Assembly (NCBI GenBank): GCA_026261815.1
Contig: JAMPIT010000258.1
Location: 18,742,501 to 18,806,500, forward strand
Direction: 5' to 3'
From: Monarcha castaneiventris obscurior
Taxonomy: Eukaryota > Chordata > Aves > Passeriformes > Monarchidae
DNA: 64,000 bases
The translations under genes and the position numbers were made by a program. Below the pieces are notes generated by a model. That model did no database searches. It saw nothing but the letters and a program-made list of their open reading frames with translations, and was not told the origin of the DNA. The first letter of the stretch is position 1; every line of letters begins with the position of its first letter. Shown one piece after another: positions 13,597 through 23,800 of the stretch.

Positions 13597-13706
13597 TTGC
13601 AGGGGCTTTAAGCAGATACATCTTAGCAGACAATAAATTTGTTATAGACAAAGCAAATAGTACAATTTGACTCCTTACTAGATCCTACACAACCTAGGAG
13701 TTATTT

Positions 13707-13795
13707 GGAATAGAATAGTTCAGCTGAGAGAGACCTACAATAATCATCTAGTCCAGCTGCCCACCAATTCAGGGCTGACCAAATACTTGGTAAAT
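13707..13795 (-). mobile_element. Short CR1 3' fragment, minus orientation
   Basis: GGAATAGAATAGTTCAGCTG, then GAGAGAGACCTACAATAATC, then ATCTAGTCCAGCTGCCCACC follow the pattern of a different CR1 subfamily 3' end ('...atagaatagttcagttggaagggacctacaatgatcatctagtccaactgcc'). It lies 110 bp from the copy at 13422 but looks like a separate insertion because its 3' end is separate and its wording differs. Confidence 0.8.
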
Positions 13796-13921
13796 ACATT
13801 GTAATTACTTTACCAAAGACTGTAGATATACAAACCCAGTGAGTCCCAAGTACAGTGCAAACATTTCCTTCCTTCAGTCACAGTTTCCCTTTCCTATATC
13901 AGAGCACTCGACTTAAAGATT

Positions 13922-13939
13922 AAAAAAAAAAAAAAAAAA
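13922..13939. repeat. Poly(A) run, A18
   Basis: A homopolymer run of 18 A followed by CCCC and A6. No retrotransposed body was recognised upstream. It creates the Lys/Phe-rich ends of reading frames across it. Confidence 0.85.
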
Positions 13940-14006
13940 CCCCAAAAAAGTCAAGCATTCCAGTAGAACAAGCAGTCTCTGCTTCTGCCCTGGGACTGCA
14001 TTTCTC

Positions 14007-14044
14007 AGATCACACTCCTGAGCACAGATCACACTCCTGAGCAC
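14007..14044. repeat. 19-bp perfect tandem duplication
   Basis: Two adjacent identical copies of AGATCACACTCCTGAGCAC (14007-14025 and 14026-14044). Perfect identity suggests a recent duplication, possibly polymorphic. Confidence 0.9.
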
Positions 14045-14813
14045 CTGTGCCTTGCCTTGCCAGCCAGCTGCATCTGTCCCTGGATGGCACGGGGGCAGAT
14101 GGGATAAGGGAGCAGATTGGCTCAGGAATGAAAGCCTGGCAGCAACGCTGCACCAGGGCTGTAGGAATGTGCTAGCAGGAAGTATAATTTTAAAGACTAA
14201 CCAGAAAGTTTCCAGGATGAACACAGTGCATCCCTGTCAGATGACACAGGTTGTTATTTAGGTCTCAGCACAGGCATGTTGCTGCCCTGTGAGCAGACAC
14301 TCAGCTCAACCCCATGGCTTGGCACTCGGGGCTGCTGCAGCACCTCTGATGTGGCACAGGGGTTTGGGATGAGCCACTGTGTGACAGCCTCACAGCAGCA
14401 AGAGACCCACTGCTGATGAGATGCTCAGCAAGACAGATCCTGCTAGCAGTACTTTACTTTTTTACTTTTCTACTAGCAGGCATGTAGAAAGGAAAATCAT
14501 TAGAAAAACTTTTTTTTCCTGATTTTTGAGCAACTTCATTAAAACTCAGTGCAATGGAGCCACATGAATCGAGTCACACTGAGATAACCTGGCTTATCTT
14601 GAAGCACTCTACGGCTCCAGTTCAACAAGTCCCATCAAAAAAACCTCAGATGCTGTGAACACCAAGGTAAAGATTCTGCTTCTCTACCTCAAAACTCCAG
14701 AAAGAGCATTAATCTCATACACCAAAAGAGCAGGAAAAAAAAAAGGATTTTTTAAAAAAATCCCATAAATCATAGTATTTAATATGTTGTGTTCAAGGAC
14801 AATAGTCATTTTG

Positions 14814-14829
14814 AAAAAAAAAAAAAAAA
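14814..14829. repeat. Poly(A) run, A16
   Basis: A homopolymer run of 16 A in an A-rich context. No element body was recognised beside it. Confidence 0.85.
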
Positions 14830-16020
14830 CGAAATTGCATTCACAGAAATCCACTTCCCTCACTAGTCTACACTTGCATCTTTACAGACCAAAATATGGC
14901 TATGTTACGATTCATTTTTATATTTTGTTTACAGAAACAAAATTACACAGAACATGTATGTCCAAAATGTCATAGACAAGAAACAAATTAAATAGAAGAG
15001 AACCTAATCTCTGAAACCAACTACAACTCAAAACACACAAGTTGTTTTGGTGAAGAATTCTTACCTTCACCACTCCTCTCAATGAAAAGAACAAGCAAAG
15101 GCAATGTACATGTCCTGCACAACTAAGTAAGTGCCTTCCCAGGTAAACACTAAGTCCAAGAGGATTGCCCAAGGCAAATCAGAACAAAACTCTATGCAAA
15201 ACCTGAAAAATCCATCCATTTAATAAAGTTAATTATTAGACTTAATGCCGTTGAATTCATGAGACTCTCAGGAGCTAAATTCTTCATTTCATAAAATCAA
15301 ATAATAATAATAATATACAGTTAAGTATCATTAAATTCTATTATTAGCTTTTTAGCAAGGCTAATTACAAGACTGCCAACCCAAAATGTCATGGAGATTT
15401 CTCTGACGTAATCATCTAGCACCCAGGAAATGAACTGAAACTACCAATCCATCTTGCTGACACATACTAGAAAAAAGAGATGCTCAACGTTAATATCTGA
15501 CATAATCTTTATAACTTCCTGAGCTAAACAAAAGAAATAGAATTCAAAGCAAAGCAAACATCACATGCCAACAACAGAGAAACATCACCAAAAAAGAAAC
15601 AACAAAAATACCCCTTTTGAATTTCAATGGTATTTGGGGGTTCAAAAGAACAAACATGTTAATAAAGTGGTCAGGTAACTGATGTTCACATCAAAAGAAC
15701 CAAACAAAACCAAAATGCTACATAACAGGTTTTGCCAAATGATGAGGTTTAATCCCTTGGGGAAAAAAAAATTAAAAAGAGAACCAAGTCTCAAATACTA
15801 AGGCTGATCCTGACCATGAGGTTTTATGTTTGATACCATCTGAGACCTCATGATGCTACAAATGCAGAAATTGTGCCTGGGATTACCATAGCATTACCCC
15901 GAGGAGGCTTTTTTTTCTAATTTGTTACATTTTTCTGGAAAAGAATGAATGTGTGAAACAAATAATTACTATCTTAAAAGGCCTCTTCTTATTGCATATT
16001 TTTATTATCCTAATGCTTAC

Positions 16021-16038
16021 AGTTGATTAAAATCAACT
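16021..16038. promoter_or_regulatory. Perfect inverted repeat with 8-bp arms
   Basis: AGTTGATT and AATCAACT flank a 2-bp AA spacer, giving a perfect palindrome about 840 bp inside intron 1. TGATTAA-type cores resemble homeodomain or PBX sites, so a dimer-binding site is possible, but AT-rich palindromes of this size also arise by chance. Confidence 0.3.
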
Positions 16039-16877
16039 CTTTACAAGGACTTTCTGTGTAACTGTGCATGCACCTGCTAAGCCTATACATAATCCATCCC
16101 CAATGGTTAAATGTTCCTCTCTAGGCCTTTCCTCCTCAGCACGGTCAGGGATCACTAAATGATGCTAATGCCCTCGTTATCTGACAACACAAAGAGTACC
16201 TTCAACAGCTTGAAAAGAACCTCACTGCTTTTCCAAAAAGCTTTCTCTTAGATGTTTTCCAAAAGAGATCCCCAAAGAAAATCAATTAAATACATCACTT
16301 TTTAGACACACCTGTTTAAAACTGATTGACAGAAGATCATGTTCAATTAGAGACACAGGCTTCGTTTGCACACACATCAGTAACTGTGACATATGGAGAC
16401 AACTAAATCAAGTATAACTGCTCCCTGCTCCTTGCACGTACCAGTAGACTTTTAAAAAACAAAACCGACAGAGAGGTTTTCTAATTAGCACCGGGTGACA
16501 CATCAGTAACGGGTTGCTAAAAACCGGGTTTTCCTCAGGCTGTCCATCTACCTGCAAGCGACGTGCGTCTCGAAAAATAAAAGAAAATTTTTTACCAAAA
16601 GGAGTCGCACGGAGCTGGAAATACAGGCGCTGGCAGTTACATAAACCGGTGCTAAAAATAAACTTGAGAGGCGCGGTGGGCACGGTGGGGCTGGGGCTGG
16701 GGCAGGCAGCGCTGCCCGCGGGGCCCCGGGGCCGGGCCGCAGCCCCGGGAGCGCGGAGGGTCCCCGCCCGCAGCCGCCCGCCCGCGGCACCGCTCCGGCC
16801 GGAACCCGCGGCCCGCCCCGGCCCGGCCCGGTCCAGCCCAAGCCAGCGGAGAGCGGGCACGGGCAGCCCCTGCTTAC

Positions 16878-17108
16878 CACCAGCACGGGCACGCCTGCGG
16901 TCAGCGAGTAGAGGAGCACCGGCGGCACGGCGCTGCGGTCCTCCGGGCCCGGGTAGGGCTTTCGGTACGCGCCCTCGTAGCAGAAGAAGCCTTGCACGTT
17001 GACGGTGAAGGTGTCCGTGTACTCGAAGTAATAAGCCAGCATCACGGTCCCTGCCATGATCACCATCTGGAAGTAAAGCATGCTGGTGAGCGGAGAGGGC
17101 ACTCGCAT
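16878..17108 (-). CDS. PLPPR5: PLPPR5 first coding exon (phospholipid phosphatase-related protein 5, PRG-5); partial gene
   Basis: The exon encodes 77 residues. Seen: a short N-terminus (MRVPSPLTS), a hydrophobic TM1 at about residues 10-29 (MLYFQMVIMAGTVMLAYYFE), an extracellular loop with YTDTFTVNVQGFFC at about 30-43 and RKPYPGPED at about 49-57, and the start of TM2 at about 62-77 (VPPVLLYSLTAGVPVLV). This agrees closely with the N-terminus of vertebrate PLPPR5 and fits it better than PLPPR1, which has LAYYFECTDTF at the same place. The exon ends after a complete Val codon at a GTAAGC donor (GT at 16877-16876, minus strand), so the junction is phase 0. The family's usual length is about 320 residues, so roughly three quarters of the protein lies in exons beyond the left edge. 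Known of the family: six-pass plasma-membrane proteins related to lipid phosphate phosphatases but lacking key catalytic residues; PRG-5 promotes filopodia and neurite formation in neurons. Start chosen: ATG at 17108, giving a nine-residue leader similar in length to mammals; Met10 is an alternative with A at -3. A paralogue is the only realistic alternative. Confidence 0.94.
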
Positions 17109-17370
17109 GTACGTGGGCTCCGGCGGCCGCGGCAGCCCCTCTCCCCGGCGGCGCGCTCCGCCCGCTCCCCGGCGGCATCCACCGCGGGCGGGGGCGGCTC
17201 AGCGGCGGCCGGGAGCGAGGTCAGCCCGGCGGGGAGCGCGGCCAGGCCAGGACACGGCAGGACAGGACGGGGCAGGGCAGCGGGGGCCCGGCCCGCCGCT
17301 CCGGCAGCGGCTCCAGCGCGGGCACCGGCTCGTGCGGCGGGCGGGCGGAGCGTGGCGGTGCCAGGGCCGG

Positions 17371-17395
17371 CCCCGCCCCGCCCCGCCCCGCCCCG
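17371..17395 (-). promoter_or_regulatory. GC-box array, five CCCCG units
   Basis: Five perfect tandem CCCCG pentamers (GGGGC runs on the minus strand) about 265-290 bp upstream of the PLPPR5 ATG. They form overlapping GGGGCGGGG Sp1/KLF-type GC boxes. The G-rich minus strand, with more than four G-tracts separated by single C, could also fold as a G-quadruplex. Sp1-family binding is inferred from the motif. Confidence 0.7.
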
Positions 17396-17724
17396 CCCGG
17401 GGAGCAGCGGCCGCGCCGGACCCGGCGGCAAAGGGAATTGCCCGAGCCCCGGACGGCTCCCACGGCACAGCCCCGCGGCCGTCATTAGCGAGGGAGCCCT
17501 CCGCGCTTTCCCCCAGCCTCCTGCGGGGCGGGGGGCACCGTGGGTCCCTCTGCACCCACACACACACCTGTGCGACGGGCGGGCAGAACGCCGGGCAGCT
17601 GCCGCAGGTGCACGCCCTCCCGTCCCCTCACGTCCCGGCCCCTCACGAATCCGGCGGGAATCGGCCCCGGCACCGCCAACAGCCACAGCTCGGACGGGCC
17701 CGGGCAGGCCCACGGATCGCCACT

Positions 17725-17729
17725 ATTGG
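17725..17729 (-). promoter_or_regulatory. Inverted CCAAT box at the island edge
   Basis: ATTGG on the plus strand (CCAAT on the minus strand) in the context CTATTGGCCGGGG. It is about 620 bp upstream of the PLPPR5 ATG, at the outer edge of the CpG island. It resembles an NF-Y site, but five bases are weak evidence and the distance from the gene's start is uncertain. Confidence 0.35.
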
Positions 17730-17751
17730 CCGGGGTGGTAAAGACCTCAAC

Positions 17752-17885
17752 ATGGAATCACAGAAGCACAGCATCAATTAGGTTGGAAAAGACCTCTGCG
17801 ATCATTGAGTCCAACCTATGGTCTAACATCACCATGTCAACTAGACCATGGCACTAACTGCCACATCCAGTCTTCCCCTGAACAT
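17752..17885 (-). mobile_element. CR1 LINE 3' fragment abutting the PLPPR5 CpG island
   Basis: About 130 bp with GGAATCACAGAAGCACAG, AATTAGGTTGGAAAAGACCT, GATCATTGAGTCCAACCTAT and GTCAACTAGACCATGGCACT, matching a bird CR1 3' end in the minus orientation and truncated after about CCAGTCTTCCCCTGAACATC. It starts within about 20-30 bp of the upstream edge of the CpG island. Confidence 0.93.
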
Positions 17886-20800
17886 CTTCATGTATTCTTG
17901 TGTGGTTCTGTGATTTTACAAGAAAATAATTCTTCATTTTTGCTCTACGGTTTGCCAGACATTTTTATGGAAGTATTTTTGGAGATACATTGTGGTTACA
18001 TATTAACAAAAGAGTTAACAAAATCATAAAGTTCAAAATCAGATTCCTTGACAAACCTCCAACCCAACAACTTTAGTGTAGCTACGTGTATTTAAAAACC
18101 TGTCCATACATAACACTTATCCTGAGCATATCTACTTGTTTGGGTCATCAGATATGTGAAGTACATTAGACTTTTACAATTAACTTGTGCTTCTGGCTCA
18201 TTTCTGGCCACAGGAGAATTTCCCCACAGTCCCACAACTACCCTCCCTGACCCCCCAATCCTTCCAAAACTGGGAATGGAAATACATACTCTATTGTATA
18301 TGGATAGCTATGAAAGCAATTAACACTTAAAGGTTTTATTTAACAGCTATAAAGGAAATTGGTAACTGGCCATGAATCTATCCTCACTCAAGTAACATCC
18401 TAGAGTAAGAGGAGAGTCTGCACCAGTGATGAGAGAAGTCATAGACACAGGAACACAAAAGAGTTCTATTTAAAAATACATATACAGCACATACACTTAA
18501 GAATAGACAACTGTGCCCAAGGCTTGTACAGATGCATGCATGTGTGGGCTCTAGTCTGGATTCCCAGAGCCAACAGACAAATAGTTACTTAAAGCTACAC
18601 ACCCCACCCCAAATGTTAAAAGGGTGGGAAACAGTCTTAAAATGGACACTTTAGCCATAGAGCCCACTTATCTTAAAGGCTGTGAGAAATAACAAATGAG
18701 ATTTGATCACCCTGTTCTGTAATGAGTAATCATTCTCCTAACGTTGTACTTGGGCTTTAACTGTTCATTTTCCTCTCTTTCTTGAAATTTTTTTCCATAT
18801 TCAGTGATGTTAGTCTCCGTGCATTTATTTTTAATCAGCCCTTGAAGAACACACTCTTCATGCCTGGATTCCACATCCAGTCTATTTTTATGTGCTTTTA
18901 ACACACTCTCCAGAAGAATCTAAATCATGTCATTCGCACTGCACTCACCAGACTTAGCTGGATAGCTCCCTACCTTTGTGAAAAATCTGTAGTGAGACAT
19001 GAGACATCTTGTGGTGAATTCTACCCAGCTCAAAGTTTATTTTCCCCATTTCCTTAGCACAGTCTAATACACATTACCATACACATAAAAATCTTATTCC
19101 TGGAAATTGCATACAGACACCCTCATTGTTAGGATATATGCCCTGGCCCAAAGACCAAAGTCAACAGCAGGACTGCAATGAGCACAAGACTCAGCTCTTC
19201 AGTTCTGTTTGAGTGCATGCCCCATAGAAATGCTGGTGGCATATTTCTTTCAAAAACTGGCATTGAGGAAAAACAATCTTTTTCCAGAAACCAGCTGATA
19301 AAATAGTCCTGCATTTTACTATCACAAACCAACTTCTGTTTATAAATGTAGCAATTAAGATATTGCATATAGCAATTAGAGGACATAAAAATCCTGTTTT
19401 TACAAAACAGTTTTGCAGCTACTATCAAAATCTCTAAAGGATTTGGAAAGAATCTCCATAAGGATCTCTTTATTGGATAGCAAGTGGGTCAACTACAAAA
19501 ATTTAAAGCAGAAGGTATATAAAAACTTCAATGATTTTTTTTACTTTGAGAGCTCTCTAAATTTATGGTGGTTTCTGAAAATAATGATGAACTGTGTATT
19601 TATTTTTATATAGGTAAGACCTGCTCTCGCACTATGAACCCTTCTCCTATTTAAAAGATTTTTTTCCCCCCCTCTGAATTAGTCTGAAAGGCTTGGTTTA
19701 TTGCAGCTGATAAAGTTAAGTTAAAATCTGGATTAGATTCTGTCTAACTTGGACAAGCTGAAAACCATAAATGCACTTGATTCTCTGTTCTCTTCATAGA
19801 GGCTGACTGTTGTAATATATAGACTGGTATTTGGTATAAGGATTGGAAGGCATGGGTAAGGCACATCCAAGCTCCACAAGATGTTTGGAATATTACAAAC
19901 TCAGGCAATAGTACCAAATACTGCTTTATTTTAATATTCACAAACACATTCCTATTGCTGCAGATATGCTTTACAAGCATGACCTGCACACCAGTGGCCT
20001 GCCTTCACACAGTTAGCTAATCGAGTAAAAGCAGAGATAGCTTTTTATTATAATGAACATGATGTTTATTGCCTGCACAGTTGAATATGCAAACATACAT
20101 TAAATAAAACATATAGAAGCATAAGAACACAATCCCCAGTGACTAATGCAACCAGCTAAATATATTCTGCAACCGCAGTGATATGCATGACAGAAGAATG
20201 GCAGAGAAAAGCCCAGAACCCACAATTTTTGTTTCAGAAGGCTATTCATACATAAAATTGTCAGCTGAAACTCAGATAAGTGACAGACCTGTTTTGAAAT
20301 TAACTTCCTCGGGAACAGTGCCACTGGTCTCAGAGCAAGAGCTCCCCTTACATTCCTCATAGGTTTTACCTTGTTCTTTTCATTTGCTACTTAATTTTAA
20401 GTGAAATTACAGCTCAGGAGACACAATGTAGAGCAGGGCAGACAAAGAGGACCCTTAAACACACTATTTTGCAATACTTTGAAATCATGACCTTTATTAA
20501 AAAGAGATATTTCCAATTTCAAACCAAATTCACTAACCTTTCATGTGCTTACATCACCACTGCTTATTGTATTTTCTAGTTATAAAACATTGCTCTGGCA
20601 AATGACAGTAAAGAAACAGTGCCAACCCAACAAAGCCTTCTCAATGGGAGGGAAAACAAGAATTTACATCAAATCATCCCACTATTTTTATCTTTCCTGT
20701 TTACCTCTTTCATGCTTTATCAGAGTGTCAGCCGCCTGAAGCCCCATGACGGTTTCACTGTTACATCTCCACACTGCTACACTAATACATTAGCCCAGCC

Positions 20801-23800
20801 CCTTCTGAGAGGAACATTGCATCTGTGCTGATGGCACAGCAGTAGGAAAAAGACAGAACGAACTATAATCTAATAACTAAAAGGAAATTTTAATTGATAA
20901 ATTGTTTAATGATATGCTGTGATATAAATCCTAAAACCCAGGACATTTACTGCTAAAATTTGTGCTTGTAGGACCATGATAATGCAAGACAAAAATAATT
21001 TCCTACAGCTGGAGCAGCATCAGCACAGAATAAGAAATGGGGGCTTGCCTAGAACACTTGCAGTGTGATTCAAACAAATTAGGCACCAAATGTAAGCTTT
21101 TCCTATGGTCTTAGTACGTAGTTCACAGAGAGACAACTCCATTAGGTGACTAAGCTCTACTACATTAGGGCAGGATGAATCATCCTCTGAAAATGGCATT
21201 CATTATGTCCTAAGAAACACCAGCCTCTTATGATACCTCTTGCAAGGGTTGACACAAGCTTTGATGACTACCTTAGACTAGCACCCATCTTTTAAAGGGC
21301 TGTAGTGAGATGTCATCAGTTTTACTCTTAACTTTCACACAGATAAACTAGCTCCAAAATAGTAACTACACTTTCCAAGATTCAAACAGGGAGAAAAAGG
21401 TCAAATTAGTAGCAGCATAAGCATTATTATTGTGTTTGTATTGCAGCATTATGTAGAGCTGGACCCTATTTTTCATAGAAGACAACATTTTGCCCCAGTA
21501 AGCATGGGCACCTCATACAATGCAGTGCAAGTATATGAGAGAGTGAGCAGATGGAGATGAAATGAATGAGGAGGAGGACAAGGCAGCAATGAAATTATTG
21601 AGTTTGATATAATGAGCAGCAGTCACAGCACATTAGTTGCCTAGTCAGTATTTACATCAATAATATAATTAATCTTTTTAAAACTGCTTTCTGTATTCAA
21701 ATTAAGAAGTATTATTGCATGCAAGTTCTTCATAGGTTATAAGAGAAACTTGGGATACCAGAGGGACACCATGTACCTAAGCCCTGTACATTCTGAGAAT
21801 TAAAGCCTGTATTAGCATATCTACCACTATATTGTCATAATAAAAAGAATACAGACAGTTTTGTCAATGTGAAATGACATAAAACACTTGTACTTGAAAA
21901 CTCAAATAATAATTATTTAATCTTACCTAAGATAAACTTAGGAAGAAGCCTACCACTCAGAAAATTACTACCACAGCTACGAATTTATTTTCATTGATAG
22001 ACACATTTTTGGTAACTGCAATGCTATACAAACTGACTGTAAACTTGGCAATCTTTGGCATAATTAGCTCAAAAAAAATCATATGACTAACCTCAGAATA
22101 TGGAAATGAGCTTCCTCATCTCATTCACACAAAATTCTTATAGTTTCTTTTAATGAAAGAAACCCACTTTCCAAAGTAATTAATGACACCTTGAAGGACT
22201 GACATAGCAGATTTTACTGCACAGTATTTGACATAGCACTAGCCTATTTACGGTGCAATGTTCAAGTGGGGGAAAAATAAAAATCACACAGACCTACCCT
22301 GTGCAGGACACTGTATGTATTCATACAGCTGATTTTGTACATAATCTAAAATTAGTTCAGACATTTGAACAATGCCTGAAGGTTTTACAGACCAGTTCAA
22401 AAACTCTTTACATATTACTGAATTAATTTCACTCATTTGAATATGACAGTTTTCCGCACTGTAGTTTGCCTTCTCCTTTGTACATTTTTGTTAAAAATAG
22501 TGAGACTAATTAAGATAATTTATTGGCTAAAGATTCTGTACCGTCATTAAGGGGATACACTGCAAGTAAATGTTTGCCCACTCCTCCAGGTTCTATGTTG
22601 TCAGTATAAAACTCTCATTAAGCCGAAAACCCAGAAGTTTTAAGGAAGGAAATGGTGAGCCCATCAAGACCTTTCTGGGGTCCCTTATGCTCTCACCCCC
22701 ACTTTAGCTGCCTATAGAGACTGGCCACTATCAGTCCCCAGTGTTTTTACAAATATTTTAGACACATTGCTCAAGGATCTGTGAACAACAGCTGAAGTCA
22801 CCAGAGAGATGGATAAACCAGACTTCTGTTTTAACTGTAGGAGACCTTGCTCTTTTGCAGGAAAACTTGTGTGAAAAATCAGTCCTTGTCTACTCATAGG
22901 CTGGCTGTTTTAGTGGCCAGGGTTGCTGGTCTCTGGCTGAATGACTCCACCCTCTCACTTTCAAGTTCCATGCTTAAAGAGAAGTATGACTAATTTTTAG
23001 CTCTGCACACTTGCAATCATTATCTTTTGCTAATTGCATATCAGCAGAATAAAATATTTTGCGATACTAAGGAAGGGAAATATAAAACGATCCAAAAGTG
23101 TGTAAAGAAATTAGACTGTCACTTTGGCATAGGACACTGCATGTGAGGTCTTCCTTTCATGCCTGATGATTCCTCAGTTCAGTGGCAGTTACAGAGTAAA
23201 ACTTGCAGAGTTCTCTCTTTCCTCACCCAAGCTTGGCCCCTAGCAGTTGTTTCCTGGACAGGGAAGGTATACAAGACTTCACTTTCAAGCACAAATCTGT
23301 ACATAAAATTAAATTACTCCACTTCCTAACTTTCTTTCAGAAGGGAAAGACAAATAGACTAATATAATAAATTATGCACCAAAGTCACAGAATACTTCCA
23401 GCCCTGGTTGCAGTTTAATGTATGCAGCTCATGCTGGCAGGAGTCCAACACTTCCCCTGTAACAGTTTCTGCTGGGTAAGCTCACACACAGTTGTGCCGT
23501 AGAACTACTTATGTTCTTACAAATTATACCAGACATTTCTCATTAGCATTACACCCGAAATCCCATTCCTGAGCTGGACATTATCTGTTACTTTATAAAA
23601 TTACAATGAAGTAGCATAGAAAGAGCAAGATCAGGACACATTTAGGCAGTGATTCAATGGAGAAAAGCAAAAAATCTCCAAGTCCTCATAATTTACCAAA
23701 CAGAATTACAGACAATATCCATTGCTACCAGGTAATTGTTGAAGAAAACTAGAAATAGAAAATTATTTTCTTAGATTACTTTGAAAATTTTAAATACTAA

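Larger units (their letters stand above)
1..16877 (-). other. PLPPR5: PLPPR5 intron 1 (3' end outside window)
   Basis: The donor GTAAG at 16877-16873 opens this intron and no acceptor or second exon was recognised down to position 1. Exon 2 should encode the rest of TM2 and a conserved segment resembling ENQEKTILTGDCCY; I looked for its reverse complement by eye and did not find it. A first intron longer than 17 kb fits the large mammalian gene. The content is mainly AT-rich unique sequence plus the repeats and GC-elevated patches listed separately. Stretches such as 2700-5400, 7600-8500, 8700-10500, 11050-13400 and 14300-16600 show nothing further that I can support. Confidence 0.8.
16650..17735. 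promoter_or_regulatory. PLPPR5: CpG island at the PLPPR5 5' end
   Basis: A sharp block of very GC-rich, CpG-dense sequence in an AT-rich surround. It begins in the first 230 bp of intron 1, covers the coding exon and extends about 630 bp upstream of the start codon. The edges are abrupt: AT-rich text resumes below about 16650 and above about 17740. Such islands usually mark promoters of broadly or neurally expressed vertebrate genes. No TATA box is evident near the start codon, as is usual for CpG-island promoters, so several dispersed start sites are likely. Exact transcription starts cannot be read from sequence. Confidence 0.9.
17109..17735 (-). promoter_or_regulatory. PLPPR5: Probable PLPPR5 5' UTR and core promoter region
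   Basis: This is the part of the CpG island upstream of the start codon, read on the minus strand. It contains a GC-box array (17371-17395) and an inverted CCAAT box (ATTGG on the plus strand at 17725-17729). There is an upstream ATG at 17178-17176, 70 nt before and out of frame with the PLPPR5 ATG, and another at 17485-17483. Whether these lie in the mRNA depends on the unknown start site. The division between UTR and promoter is inference. Confidence 0.65.

Noticed and set aside
1..16877. Search for PLPPR5 exon 2 in the intron
   Set aside because: No reverse-complement match to the expected TM2 or ENQEKTILTGDCCY-like segment was found by eye; a translated alignment could still reveal it.
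17060..17713. Minus-strand 217-codon frame upstream of PLPPR5
   Set aside because: Compositional artefact of the CpG island; low-complexity Gly/Ala/Pro/Arg sequence with no similarity I can recognise. Kept only as a possible upstream frame if transcribed.
16992..17781. Long plus-strand frames (up to 249 codons) across the PLPPR5 CpG island
   Set aside because: GC-rich sequence has few stop codons, and these frames are antisense shadows of the exon and promoter with Ala/Pro/Arg/Gly-rich translations and no domain.
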